Below are positions 1 to 10,830 of a DNA stretch of 64,000 bases, piece after piece. The DNA comes from Trachythela sp. YZ-2020 (lineage: Eukaryota; Cnidaria; Anthozoa; Malacalcyonacea; Clavulariidae), in NCBI GenBank assembly GCA_016169945.1, contig JADLSH010000061.1:1736001-1800000 (forward strand), given 5' to 3'. Positions within the stretch are counted from its first letter, which is position 1, and each line of letters begins with the position of its first letter. The notes beneath the pieces were generated by a model, which was not told the DNA's origin, did not search any database, and saw only the letters and a list, made by a program, of their open reading frames with translations. A program made the position numbers and the translations under genes.

Positions 1-379
1 TACAGACTAACACAGTAACAGTAAAGCATCACTATACGATGCACAAGCCAAAGGAGTTAAAGCCTCTCCGACAAATAACTTGTATTTGTGGAAATAATAA
101 TTTTGCGATTGCTAGGTGGCGTGTATTTAAAGCTAATATAAAAAAGAGTGAAAACATATCGAGTCTACATTTACTGATATCGATAGAGGCTAAAATATGT
201 AATTTTGAGTCATTTAATAATGTAAGCGGAAGTAATGCTTATTTTTTAAATTTTTAAAGATTTATTCATTGAAAAAGACAATAGCAAAGTAGATAAAGAA
301 CTAATAAAATTATCACGAGTGTAAAAAGAAGAAAGTATTAAAACTTGGTTCTGAGAATCTTTGTCCTACGTAAAGAAGG
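1..379. other. No recognised gene
   Basis: AT-rich sequence beyond the 3' end of the minus-strand retroelement. It may hold that element's 3' untranslated region. No coding similarity, RNA gene or clear repeat was recognised. Confidence 0.4.
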
Positions 380-3300
380 GCCTTCTTGAGCCTCGTAAAC
401 ATAGTAGAGCAGACTTAATTAAGCTAAAAGACAGTTTTGTCCATATCCATGACATAACAATGGAATATGGTTCATCTTCTTTGAGTGAGATTTTCTGAGC
501 TAGTAACTTGTGATATGTTGTGCATTCCCTACCCATTGCACCATTTGACCCAAAAACTAAGGGCGTGAAAGCGCCATGTTCGATTTCTAGTACTCTTCTG
601 TTGTATGCTCTCTTCTTCTCATTTTCATGTCTCGCAAGGATCTTTTCGGTTGGAAGAGTCTTGTTTCACTCCGCGTTAAGATGTACAATTCTGATATTAA
701 AGAAAGCAGTTTGACTCTGTCGGTAAAATCCCCTGGCGTTGACATCTAGCTTTGAGTCAACTTCGATATTTGCTGATCTTAGTTCGAATTCCTCTCCCGT
801 AACAGGTAGCAAACTTGGCTCAATTGCAACATCCTTACACACTTTGGACAGCAAGGAGGCTTCTACATTTCTTACGTTGTCATGACGAGCATGAATGAAG
901 CCACCGATTTTACAGTCCATCGCATGAGTAGGGTTGAAGCTCTTTCCACCAGAACATTGACTTGGAAGATTTGGAATGAATTTATCGTATCTCAACGCGA
1001 GGGCATCTCTAAATTCTTCTTTATTTAGGACAAAGCCTTCATCTGCCAGCGGGAGCACGTTCAGCCAACCAGATGCACCTTTGTCGCGTGCTAGGGTGAC
1101 TGTTCTAAGTTGTTCCGGAGATAGGCATTGGTCAAGCGAGTCCGCCATGTTCTATATTCTAGTAAACCGAGAACTCTTGACATATGATCTAGTGCTACGC
1201 ATATCCTGTTCATCCAATGTTAATAGACTAGATTGGGCAACAATTAATTTTGCCAGCTGGTCACTAATGGAAATCGAAGTATTAAACTCGAATTCTGCTT
1301 CCTCATGAAGGCACGAAATTCCAAGACCGCAGGGCAAAAATTTCCCGATCGATCTTCGAGATGTCCTGTCCGAGAATCGAGAGTAAAAATTGTGTGGCTA
1401 TCAATTCATCCAGTGGCCGTAATAAATCAGCTATATTTGGAATAGTTCTTAAGTAGTACGTGAATTTATGATTGTACCCGAGGATGAATGCGCTATAAGC
1501 GGCTCGAGGCTGGGATTTTGCTATCGAACTTAGCTTTTCTAGCTCTTTACACCAAGTTGAGACCAAATTGGCCACGTATTCTTCTTTGAAGGACTCCGCA
1601 CCGATTCAGCTCCTAATAATCTTTGACCTTCTGTTGATATCTGAATTTCAAGATCTTTAAACAGATAATTCGCCTTATTTAAATCTGTCTCGTTCTTTAG
1701 AAAAAGCCATGACTTCCCAGGATTTACATAGTAGCCGTACTTCGCACCCTCCGTGATCAAGCGGTTGAAGAAGTGGAGAAGGGCATAGAGATCTCCGGCA
1801 GCAGTGGCATCATCTGCTAGCCAAACTTGTTTCACACTTTCCAGCTCAGTTCGAAGGGAGTATTTGATGATGGAAATTGATACTGCATAAAAGGGCATGG
1901 CAAGAGGATCTCCCTGGGTAGTTCCTTCTTGGGAAGACATTTCTCCTCCCCCTGCTAGGAATAATCTTGATGGCATACGATACGTGTTAATAATGCACAG
2001 CGCTGCTCTAGAACACAAGATTAGGATATTATGCATTGCCACTTTCCGATTTAATGAGTTGAAAGCGTTTGTAGCATCTATGAGCAAAATACCTTGTGTA
2101 TTATCCTCGTCAAATATAGATTGCATAGCGTCAATGACTGCTTCGGCTCCAGCTTCACGGCCAGCACATACTTGAATGGGCCCGGCTGCTTCTTTGAAAT
2201 CTTGTTTCAACTCACGTACTAAGAGTTTTCCGACCAACCGACGAAGGATCTCCCCTATTCCAATAGGTCTAATGCCTGGTGCTTTGTCAAACGGGGTTAA
2301 TCGATTTGCCACATAGGCTTGAAGGCATGAAGGATCTAGACTCTCGATGGCAAGAGTATTGGAGAATACCGCGATTTGGTCAGGAAGATCTTTGCCCTCT
2401 TTCTTAAATTGCTTCGAGCACAGGATACGAGTAAACTTTTTCGCATCAACGCCCGAGGGACTAGCGGCGCCCTGTAAAGATCCTGCAATATCCGATATCT
2501 TTCATTCGTCAATATCGAATTTGAATACACTAAGATCAACAACAGGACCAAAGAGAAGACTATTTGATTGAATATCTGCTGGGGAAGGATGTTTCTCACG
2601 TAAAGCTTCAATAACTTCGTCGGATAGTGGTAGAACAGCCCCGTTTGCCTCTTCACTAAGAAATCGCAGAGCAGCATGAACTTTACCTTGTAATATAAGT
2701 TTGGCAAATGTTTTTGAGATGTTCTCACTAGATCTTCTTGGTTTTAAGTTGCGTTGAATCTGGCGACATTCTGCTAATAACCGATCAAAATTACCGTTCT
2801 GAAACCATTCAATTCGGCGTAGAAGGGATATAGAATTGTCTTTCGCTTTCGAGCGAGACGACGGTTTTTGGAGAAGAATCAGCGGAAGGGTCATATACAC
2901 TGTCAAAGCAATCCCCATAAACTCATCTTTGTTATTAAATCTCATCATCCACTCCGTTTGCAATTTAATATACGCATTGCCTGCCTTTCCGGAAGGCAAC
3001 TTAAACAAATTATTTTGCCAATGAATCATATGCTTGTTGAATAAAATCACAAAAGATTTTACCTTCCACCGAGTAGATCTTTCTGTTGGACGAACGATCG
3101 ATTTGAGAAAAGTCAGGCAAACTAGCAGAGAACGACACAGAATCTTCTTCCCGACCTTGATGAGAACCTTTAGCACTTGAAGTTGAATCACTGTTGCGTC
3201 GAAGAATTCCCATTGGGCCATCCACATCTTCGTTCACCAAATCGTGTCGAAGTCTCTCGCATAATTCTCTCTTCTTTCCAGATCTCTTAAGACCTCTTTC

Positions 3301-3408
3301 TTCAAGAAATCTCTTCAGCTCAACCACTTTATAATCCTGTAAATTTTTTCCTTGAAAAACTATCGAGTCAGCACCTGTAGTACCCCCTTCCGTTGCCATT
3401 TGACTCAA
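380..3408 (-). pseudogene. Degenerate non-LTR-type retroelement: SAP domain, reverse transcriptase, C-terminal zinc finger/endonuclease-like region
   Basis: Read on the minus strand, the first segment (3408 to about 3030) has a SAP DNA-binding motif (LKRFLEERGLKRSGKKREL, about residues 30-48). The reverse transcriptase follows at about 2,500-1,540: motif A LLIDATNAFNSLNR near 2,087, motif B QEGTTQGDPLAMPF, motif C LADD near 1,820, and GYYVNPGK after it. The C-terminal part (about 1,148-666) has a cysteine/histidine cluster ending H-x3-C, then ARHDNVRN near 887. In R2/NeSL-type elements a CCHC finger followed by an RHN/RHD motif precedes the restriction-like endonuclease, so I infer that class. 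Similarity continues to about 380. The copy is dead: a frame change near 3,030, an in-frame TGA near 2,503, and further breaks near 1,600, 1,330 and 1,150. The exact clade is unknown. Confidence 0.85.
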
Positions 3409-4655
3409 AATTTTTTAATGACGTGTTGCCGTTCTAGCAGATATTACATGGCGGCCACTATATTTCGGCACTGATAAAATAATAATTCACAAAATAAAAT
3501 TGTAAAATCCTGTAGAAAATGTTGCTCCTTTCTTGTTTAAATAGAAATGATAGTGGCGAAGAGAGTATCTATCACAAATGTAACCAAATAACCATCAAAA
3601 GTAATTTCCGAGCTCTTCAAACATTCGCCATAGTCCATAATCAAACTCGTCAAATTTTAAAAGCCTATTATTTCAATTTCAAACGTTAAAATTATGAATT
3701 AGAAGGGGCTGTTGACATTCCCAAAGTTTCAATCCAATTCTAGTTGATATTAAGCACTGAAATCCACTTCACACATCTTATTGACCGAAATCTCAACCTC
3801 TCAAACCCTATGGTATAAATAATGAACAGTCCCTAAATTGTAATATCTTACTGTCGTTCCAATTGAATTGTCAAAGTGTCATTTGCATCTATAATTATAA
3901 TTCCTTTCTATCTATCTATATATCCCTTGCGACAACATTTTTGTAAACGGGTGTATATATAGAGCTATATTTAAGTTGTCACGGACAATAGTCAAATGTA
4001 CTATTTGGCTACTGATGTGTTAAACTTATAACGTACCGAGCTATCCATCTCTTAGACCAATATACTCACAAGAACCAGAGTGAAGAACCATAATTTTGAT
4101 TAAAATAGGTTCATTTATAGTACGGGTTTGTACGGCTTTAGCGTATTTTAAAATTTGTTGTTTACGTAATGTGACGCGTATACGCACACTCTTTACAAGA
4201 AACTACACCATAATGAGCATTTACAGCGCGACCGCAAATATTCAACCCACGCACGCTACACATAAAAAATGTTTGTAATTTTTAAATTGACGTGTCCCCT
4301 TTAGATACAAGTGGGATTTCAAACTTTCGGAGATTGAATGAAGGTTACTCAAAAATAAAGGCGGGCGTCCTGAAAAGGAAAAGAAGTCTCGATAATACAG
4401 GTGATGTGGAGATATTAATTTCCGTATGTGATTGGCTGCATCTAATGAAATTAGTCCCAATCGACGTTGTAAACTTTTTAATACCTCAGAGTGCGAATTA
4501 TGGCATATCGACTTATAGTGCAAATATTTTTAATCACAGCGCAAAATTATGTATTGAAAATTACCTAATAACACGGAAGAAATATTTAACCGAGGTTCCA
4601 TCTCATGAAAATATATGGTAACTGTAACGATTCGTCGGCAATACAATGTTTTTAG
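3409..4655. other. Intergenic or upstream sequence, no recognised gene
   Basis: AT-rich sequence between the retroelement and the first supported exon of the plus-strand gene. An open stretch at 4292-4621 shows no recognisable domain and no clear splice signals. Earlier exons or a promoter of the downstream gene could lie here. Confidence 0.35.
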
Positions 4656-4754
4656 ATTTAATCAAAGGATTCCAAGCCATGGACAAATTATACAAGAACG
4701 TTAAAGAAGATGCTATGAACGAGGGCGAGGAAACGCTTCGCTTTACACGTGAAG
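4656..4754 (+). CDS. Candidate exon of an uncharacterised small Cys-rich gene (exon A)
   Basis: Open segment ending at a strong donor (GAAG|GTAAGT) in phase 1. It can start at an ATG at 4646 or at an acceptor (TTTTAG) just before 4656, which would also be phase 1. The peptide is charged and probably helical (MDKLYKNVKEDAMNEGEET). Its phase matches the next exon at 5663, which is the main reason for calling it coding. I do not recognise the family. The exon has no cysteine and no obvious signal peptide, so an upstream first exon is possible. Confidence 0.4.
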
Positions 4755-5334
4755 GTAAGTAATGTCTTGAATAAATATATTAATTAATTTGATTTATTTG
4801 TGTAGAACTTTAATTTCATTTTTTGGTGCAATTATCTTTTATCAAAAGGGCAGTTATAAATTGGCATGTAATTGAGTCAAAATTGTATTTATGTAAATTG
4901 ACTGAAATATTATGTAAATTTCGTCTCTTATTATTATACGCGTACCCGCCGATTTTATAGCATGTGCGTATAGACCATGGTACAGACGCACAATCCACTA
5001 CAGTCTACAACAGCTATAATGCTATAATTATCTAGTTTTGTCTTCTCTCGAACGTACTTCGGGATGTATGATTCCGCACCAAAATTTCGTGCGAGGAAGA
5101 AGCTTGTGTTGTTCACAGCGCTCAATAAGTCTTCAATAGAACGCTTCGGTACACCGTCTATTCGCTTCTTTATAGATCAGCTTCAATATCTTTAAGATAT
5201 TGTCGATCGTCTTTCTCTAAAGCAGCCTTTACGGTTTCGTAAATACTAACAGACATGGCTAGTATTAATAGTTCAGAGTTCAAGTACTGTAGCGATCAGA
5301 AAGGGCCAGAAACGTCATAGACCTTTCCGTGCAC

Positions 5335-5640
5335 GGATTAATCTGTCCCGACTCCAGAGTACAATTTTGAAAAACGATTGCAAAATGCCAAAATGGCAGT
5401 AATTTTTTTGACGTATAAACATATAAAAACAATTTTTTTCTTAACCAATCATGATGTTGCTATTTACACGTTTTCCCTCGGCTTGAACTCGTGAATGCGC
5501 ATAACTTAAAAAACTGTCCAACGTCCATGACAATAAAAAACGGTGGAAAACTTTGCACTCCGCTATGTTTGCAATTTTCCGATCGGAATTAATACCCTCG
5601 CACGGCGCTTCGCGCCGTGGCTCGGGGATGATGTAATAAA
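5335..5640 (+). repeat. Dispersed repeat ending in a GC-rich hairpin (copy 1)
   Basis: Its 3' end carries CGGAATTAATACCCTCG, then a hairpin (GCACGGCGCTTCGCGCCGTG) and CTCGGGGAT. The same body and hairpin occur at 9,395-9,735 (minus) and 51,340-51,530 (plus); a related terminus with a different hairpin loop is at 25,935-25,985. Copies share an AACCAATCATGATGT segment. The family is non-autonomous and unnamed by me; there is no coding capacity. Confidence 0.7.
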
Positions 5641-5662
5641 TATTTATAATTTATACTTCCAG

Positions 5663-5848
5663 ATATGCTGTCGATTGACAAATGTTGCGAAGTCATCAAG
5701 GAATATATTGACAAGAAAAATCAAGCTCATGATGTTCTGTGTTCTGATAATGATTTTGAACGATGTTGTAATGAATTTGCGGATGAATTGAAGAAACAAG
5801 ATGATGCTTATAAAGCGTTGTGCAAAAGCAACAGTACGGTTATTCCAG
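5663..5848 (+). CDS. Candidate exon of an uncharacterised small Cys-rich gene (exon B)
   Basis: A 186-nt open exon with an acceptor (TATACTTCCAG) and a donor (CCAG|GTATGC), phase 1 at both ends, so it joins in frame to 4754 upstream and 9218 downstream. It encodes about 62 residues with six cysteines, including two CC pairs (DKCCEVIKEY and FERCCNEF), alternating with charged helical sequence. Such a pattern suggests a small disulphide-linked helical domain, but I recognise no family. Symmetric phase-1 exons are typical of extracellular modules; secretion is inferred, not seen. Codon use and the absence of stops support coding. It lies directly downstream of the hairpin repeat. Confidence 0.5.
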
Positions 5849-6109
5849 GTATGCAATTAGGTTTTCGTTCAATCAAGTATATCTTTAATGTTGTATACAT
5901 AAATAGATATATATATATATTTGCTCTATCTATATGATATCGAGGACTCGTTGGCACTTCGTAAAGCAAAACGCTCTTAGTTATTATAATACTTTCAAAC
6001 AAAGTATTAATGCACAGCTTGAAGAGTGCTCAACACCTCGTAGTGGTAGAGCTTTATAATTGTTTTGTTTACTTAAAATAGTTGAGTCTGAGTTTCACGT
6101 TTTCACGAT

Positions 6110-6139
6110 CTTCAGGTGACAAGATCACCTGAAGATATA

Positions 6140-6190
<51 letters not shown>
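6110..6190. repeat. 12-bp palindrome abutting a TA microsatellite
   Basis: ATCTTCAGGTGA and TCACCTGAAGAT are inverted around a 5-base spacer at 6110-6138, followed by about 50 bases of (TA)n. A pyrimidine (CT)n run lies nearby at 6332-6375. Confidence 0.8.
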
Positions 6191-6192
<2 letters not shown>

Positions 6193-7578
6193 GTGGGTGT
6201 GTGGGCGTTCAAACATTCCATGCATTTATCTGAAATTTATCTGTTTATGAAACTATTTCCGATCTTATATTAAGTAAAAATTGTTTGTTCTCTTTCATGA
6301 AACAGAGTTTTTCTTCCAAACAGCAATTGCATTTTCTCTCTCTTTCTCTCTCTCTCTGTCTGTCTTACTCTCTGTCTCTATTTGAGATATTGGTATTGAG
6401 CTTTCAACTCGGTCCTTCGAGTTTTCATCAGATTGTTATTTTGAAATGTTTGAATGTTCGCGCACTTTTTTTTGTTGTTTTTGACGAGAGCGTCTGATTG
6501 GTGCTTGTGTTGGACGAGACATTTCATTGCTTGTACGAGGATGCGTTGCTATAGAAGACTCGAACCACCAAGTTGAAAGCTCAATACAATTATATATAAG
6601 CTCATTACAATATATGCAGTGGACATATTATTTTAAAAGCGCGATGAATGACAGGGTTTTCCAATCATAGAGATTAATATAATAAAATAATAGACAGAAC
6701 ATTGCTTGTAAATGAAGCTTGCTGATTTGGGTCCAAAATTTCATATTCCGGATGTAAATTGTGGATATAATTCGTGGATGTAGATTTGTGCCCCCATTGG
6801 CTACATTGAAATCTTATTATCAACAGTACCTTACCAACAACATAATCATTTAATGAACCCATGCAGTTTACCGCTAGCATAAATGTAACAAGCGTAGAAA
6901 TGCAGAGTTAACACCTTAGTCCACCAATATACTTACCCGTTTGGATGGTTAGGTGCAAGCTCCATTGACTGAGGGGTGGACTGGAAAGAGACAGCTGCGT
7001 GTCTGCGCAAGTTTTACTTGGTCGAGCAACCTAATTGACGAAAAAGGAGAACAAAACAATCACACCGGTGATTGTTGGTTTATTCTCAATAAATATTTAA
7101 ATATATACACATTTTTGTCCGTGTTTAATCAAAATATTGATTGTGTTGTTGTTCCCAAGTATATTGCAATGTAGCCAATCGGCGCTTCATTTCACATCCC
7201 GGACTTGATTCTACCCCCCCGTTAGCTAGCTTCAAATTTCCTTTTCATAGGACTGAACTCGGTTCGCGATACCCCCTCCCCCCTTTCTTCCTTCGATATT
7301 CTTCTATATATTTATCAGTTATCCTCGATTCTATTGAGAACTGAAATCTGGGCAGCTAGTCGCGACGAATTCAATTTTAGTCGAGACCAAATTTTCAGAT
7401 TTTCAAATGTAAACTCATTTTCCTAAATCATTATAGTGATAATGATGAGTTAATGTTTGCCCAGTCGTGGCAATTCATTAAAATAATATGCTTCACCATA
7501 ACATCAGTTTCATTACGTGACGAAACTAAGTTAACTTGCTTATCTAATTTTAGTGCATTGCTATATAGATCTGAAAAA

Positions 7579-7782
7579 ATGGGGTTACAGTTTATTTCAT
7601 TTTTCACGATTTTAGCTGTTTGTACCTCAAAGACAATAAAAGGAGAATGCTGTGTTTTTCCGTTCATTTATGGTCATAAATCGTATTCAGCATGCACGAC
7701 TACCGGCATATCAGGCAATGCTCGTTGGTGTGCGACCACCAGCAACTATGATGTGGACAAAAAATGGGGGAAATGTCAATGA
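7579..7782 (+). CDS. Small secreted single fibronectin type II domain protein
   Basis: A 67-residue protein: a short hydrophobic leader ([15 protein letters not shown]) typical of a signal peptide, then one complete FN2 domain (about residues 24-66). The domain shows [28 protein letters not shown] and KKWGKC, with the four canonical cysteines and aromatic core, plus one extra cysteine just before the first. FN2 domains generally bind collagen or other matrix and surface ligands; the role here is unknown. The ATG at 7579 is chosen because it opens the leader. A polyadenylation-type AATAAA follows at 7946. The gene seems intronless and lies within the second intron of the candidate Cys-rich gene, same strand. 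A diverged copy with an early stop is at 26,186-26,389. Domain call is firm; expression is not shown. Confidence 0.8.
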   Translation: MGLQFISFFTILAVCTSKTIKGECCVFPFIYGHKSYSACTTTGISGNARWCATTSNYDVDKKWGKCQ

Positions 7783-7945
7783 GCTAAACATTCTTTAGTA
7801 GTCACTGTCAATCAATAGATGTTTTTGTTTTAAGTGGTTAGGAAGAAACCATAAGTAGTACCATCAATGTTATTAGTACGTAACTTTCATAAATATACAT
7901 TTATTTTTCTTTTCAATACGTTTGTTGATTTCTGTAAAATTTATC

Positions 7946-7951
7946 AATAAA
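7946..7951 (+). terminator. AATAAA polyadenylation signal candidate
   Basis: AATAAA about 165 bases after the FN2 stop codon, conserved in the inverted copy near 25,990. Confidence 0.4.
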
Positions 7952-8019
7952 TTTATAGTCTTAATTTAGTATTCTATTCAGCAACACTCTGGGCTTGCAC
8001 TCAGTCATTTTGTGTTCCA

Positions 8020-8260
8020 TTGAGGCCATTTTCCATTTACGGTCGTTTTGCCCGCGCGGGCGAAGCGACCGATTCGAATCACGTGAATAATTAGTCGCGC
8101 GGGCACGCCAAGAAAGTTGAATGTAGTTCAACTTTCAGGCGTGACCGCGAGGTGTAAAGCGGACAAAAAATCTCGTGCTAGACACCTACAGCGAAAGTTG
8201 AAACATGGTCGCTCCGCCGGCGCGGGCAAAGCGACCGTAATGGAAAATTGCCTTTAGGGA
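8020..8260. mobile_element. GC-rich foldback MITE
   Basis: Imperfect terminal inverted repeats: CATTTTCCATTTACGGTCG on the left, and on the right CGACCGTAATGGAAAATTG, flanking GCCCGCGC-rich sequence. There is no coding capacity. A related sequence near 24,345-24,375 (TTTTGTGTT...GATAAAGTTGATC) lacks the insert, supporting a mobile origin. A clean target duplication is not visible. Confidence 0.65.
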
Positions 8261-8309
8261 ATTGAAGATAAAGTTGATCCAGCGCATTCGAGCACAGTGA
8301 AATTAATTG

Positions 8310-8455
8310 GGTGACAGACACAAATTTTCAGCAAAGAGCTGGGAGGAGGGTTGTTTCACCGTTCTCGTCGGCGCTGGTCAGCGACCGAGCAAAACCCAGA
8401 ATATGTGGCCTATTTTATAGCAAATCACTGGACAACTCCGGAAATTCGTCAATTA
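8310..8455 (+). repeat. Repeat shared in inverted orientation with 24,485-24,650
   Basis: Contains CACCGTTCTCGTCGGCGCTG, GTGGCCTATTTTATAGCAAA and CACTGGACAACTCCGGAAAT, all present as reverse complements at 24,485-24,650. Confidence 0.75.
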
Positions 8456-8845
8456 GTCAGCCGTTTTGTTCTGACTGCCGCAGTGACTACAAACGGGATT
8501 ATGAATACGGTCAATTAATATTCATCTCGTAGAGAGATTCAGTCAGCCGTTTTATTCCAACTGTTGACTACAAGCGGAGTAATTATGAATACGATCAATT
8601 AATTTTCATTTTGTAGAGGTATTTATTCGGTTATGAACAGTGATTACAAACGGAGTTATGAACATGGTCAGTTACTCTTTATTTTGTGGAGTGATTCAGT
8701 CAACCCTTCTTATCTGACTGTTGACTAAATGTTCATCTTGTAGTGGAATTCAGTCAGCCGTTTTGTTCTGAGTGGTGACTAAAAGTGGTTATGATGTTGG
8801 TTGGTTGATGTTTATTTTTTGGAGGTATTTAGTCAGCTAGCCAAC
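8450..8845 (+). repeat. Degenerate tandem repeat of about 70-90 bp
   Basis: About five diverged units of the pattern ATTCAGTCAGCCGTTTTGTT, GTTGACTACAAACGGAGTTA, TGAACACGGTCAATTA. The same satellite appears in reverse orientation at 15,445-15,665. Confidence 0.75.
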
Positions 8846-8974
8846 GTACGGAGTTCCTCCGGCCGTTTTCATTCTCCGTTTTTTAACCCCTTATTCCACC
8901 GGCGGTGTTATGGTTGTAATCGCATTGGATGTAAGAGTTAACTGTCCTCTGCAACGACGAGTATCGAATTCACG

Positions 8975-9065
8975 TGGTCGAAAGCCGTACAATCCTTTTC
9001 AAATGTGTTGGGACAGATCGATGCCCGCAAATACCTATTATATTGACAAACTTCGATCCCCCCGC
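8975..9065 (+). repeat. Short fragment shared with the LINE at 13.4 kb
   Basis: TTTTCAAATG, GTTGGGACAGAT and CAAATACCTATTATATTGAC match the start of the 13,445-13,535 LINE segment almost exactly. Probably a LINE fragment; a few bases are inserted. Confidence 0.6.
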
Positions 9066-9217
9066 CCCTATTCAATGTTGTGTCCAATATATTATCATAT
9101 TTGATCGCGGTATGGTCTTATAATTGGGAATCCAACATTGATTGGGGAGAGAGGGGAGGGAAGGGGGATTAATGCGTGTTACAAGTGTACAAATTGACCT
9201 ATGCTCTAAAATTGCAG

Positions 9218-9345
9218 GTGTCCCAACAACTTTTGAAAGTGATTGTCTGAAAGGCGTCTATAACCTCCTTCAGTCAAAGAGTATTTTTCATGAAATTCAA
9301 AAAACATTTAGCGTAACATATTTACCAAATTGCATTGGCATATAA
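9218..9345 (+). CDS. Candidate terminal exon of the small Cys-rich gene (exon C)
   Basis: Acceptor AAATTGCAG precedes an open segment in phase 1, the phase at which exon B ends. It encodes about 42 residues including FESDCLKGVYNLLQSK and YLPNCIGI, then stops at 9345. Two further cysteines bring the predicted protein to eight. The gene (4656-4754, 5663-5848, 9218-9345) would give a protein of about 120-140 residues. Phase agreement across three exons supports the model; I cannot name the family, and the 3.4-kb second intron includes the FN2 gene and several repeats. It could also be chance open frame. Confidence 0.4.
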
Positions 9346-9394
9346 TATCCTATGCGTTCTTTGGTCAATATATTTGAAATACATGTATAACGCG

Positions 9395-9925
9395 ATAGAA
9401 TAGTATATTATCCCCGAGTCGGCGCGAAGCGCCGTGCGAGTGTACTAATTCCGCTCGGATATTTACACCCGGGTATGTGAAAACATTGTGGAATGCAAAG
9501 TCGTCCACCATTTTTTTTTGTCATGGACGGTTTTTTAAGTTATGCGAACGCGCGTATTAGAGCCGAGAGAAAACTGGTAACTAGCTACATCATGATTGGC
9601 TAAGACAACGATTTTGTTTTTATATGTAAACGTCAGAAAAATAACTGTCATTTTGGCTTTTTATTTTTGACATTCAATTTATAATGCATTTATATGAAAA
9701 CTTTTTTGTACTCTGGAGTCGGGACATATTAATTCAGACAAATATTAAGTCTCCAAAACAAGAGAAGTGAAAATTTTTTAGAGGACTTTTATTTACTAAA
9801 GTCAATAAGAAAATAAAGCAGTCGAAAAGCCGAGAAAGGACAGAATTTTCGAATTTTAAAGCGTTTTAAATTAAACGGGTAACTGTTTATTTTGCATACT
9901 TGTTTTTGCAGTTTTCTTTCAATTT
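9395..9925 (-). repeat. Dispersed hairpin-ended repeat (copy 2, 3' part)
   Basis: Reverse complement of the family at 5,335-5,640, including the GGCGCGAAGCGCC hairpin and CCCGGGTGTAAAT. Sequence at 9,770-9,920 also matches 51,190-51,340, showing a longer family member here interrupted by a LINE insertion. Confidence 0.7.
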
Positions 9926-10555
9926 TATTTTTTTTTATTTTTTTTAATTCAATTTATTAAAGATTACATAAATTCGCACCATCGGTAAGGTGAATTACAT
10001 TATATATTACAGGATGTAAAATGATATATTACATTCAATTGGTATGTAGTTAAAACTATTAAAAAATCTTAGTTAAAATATAGCATGCAATAATATATAG
10101 TTAAAATTTTAAAGAATCTCAGTTATTGCTGATTATAAACCACCGTCATAGTCGGAAAAAAACTATTTTTGAATCTATCTGTTCTACATTTATATAAAGA
10201 CAAATTATTTCCACTAGGCACCGATCGTCCATGCGATTCATACCTCGTACGAGGTATAAGGTAGGAAAGTTTCGAACTTGGCTGGGTTTTAAGTTTATTA
10301 AAAAGTTTCAAACACAAACGTTGACGGTTGTCATCAAGTCTTGGACATCCAGTAAGAGCTAAACCTTCGCGGTAGGATAAATGTGGAAATATAATGCGGA
10401 AAAATCGCTTCTGTATGCGTTCGATCTTCTCACCAAGAAAGAAGGGAGGCATGTATGCCACACAGCGCAGCCATACTCCAAAATGGAGCGGATAAGAGAT
10501 GTATATATACTTATTAGGTCATCCTTCAGGCACTCCATTTTGCCGTCAATTGGCA
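9925..10555 (-). pseudogene. 5'-truncated LINE: C-terminal part of reverse transcriptase plus 3' UTR
   Basis: On the minus strand, two overlapping frames give the typical carboxy-terminal LINE sequence: SLIRSILEYGCAVWH, then IERIQKRFFRIIFP, LTGCPRLDDNRQRLCLK and RTDRFKNSFFP, ending at 10,123. A frame change near 10,430 breaks it. Downstream (about 10,120-9,940) is an AT-rich 3' region ending in an A-rich tail. The pattern is that of jockey/CR1-group LINEs. The fragment sits inside the hairpin-ended repeat, whose related copy at 50,860-51,340 lacks it. Confidence 0.8.
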
Positions 10556-10830
10556 TGCAACTATAGTTTGAGGTTTTGAAATTGCGTAGTTCATCCTGTG
10601 TGGTCAATACAACATTGTTTTAGTGTTAATTCAAATGCGTTATATAGAAAAGAAAAACATATTTTATCTCAAAAACTTCATATTATATAAATACTGTTAA
10701 AAAACAGTTGAAGTTTTATGACAATTTCGAATTGTACAGTAAATCAAAGCCAAAAAAGAACAAAATAACATACCTACTTTATATAGTTGGGCAATTGGTA
10801 ATTTTATTGTTAAAAGTAAAAATATTATCA
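10555..10830 (-). repeat. Dispersed hairpin-ended repeat (copy 2, 5' part)
   Basis: Its reverse complement matches 50,860-51,170, for example CAATTGCCCAACTATATAAA, TTTGATTTACTGTA and TTGTATTGACCACACAG. It forms one interrupted element with 9,395-9,925. Confidence 0.75.

Larger units (their letters stand above)
6660..7970 (+). repeat. Inverted segmental duplication, arm A (contains the FN2 gene)
   Basis: This segment matches the reverse complement of about 25,985-27,495 over most of its length. Shared landmarks are AACATAATCATTTAATGAACCCAT-like sequence near 6840, the AAAATATTGATTGTGTTGTTG stretch near 7130, the FN2 reading frame, and TTTATCAATAAATTTA at the 3' end. Arm B has a MITE that arm A lacks. 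Confidence 0.85.

Noticed and set aside
4292..4621. 109-codon open frame upstream of exon A
   Set aside because: No domain, no splice signal linking it to exon A, and unremarkable composition.
6095..6140. Possible hammerhead on the minus strand (CTGAAGATCGTGAAAACGTGAAAC)-like core
   Set aside because: CTGAAGA and GAAAC are present, but no helix III or cleavage triplet can be formed after GAAAC.
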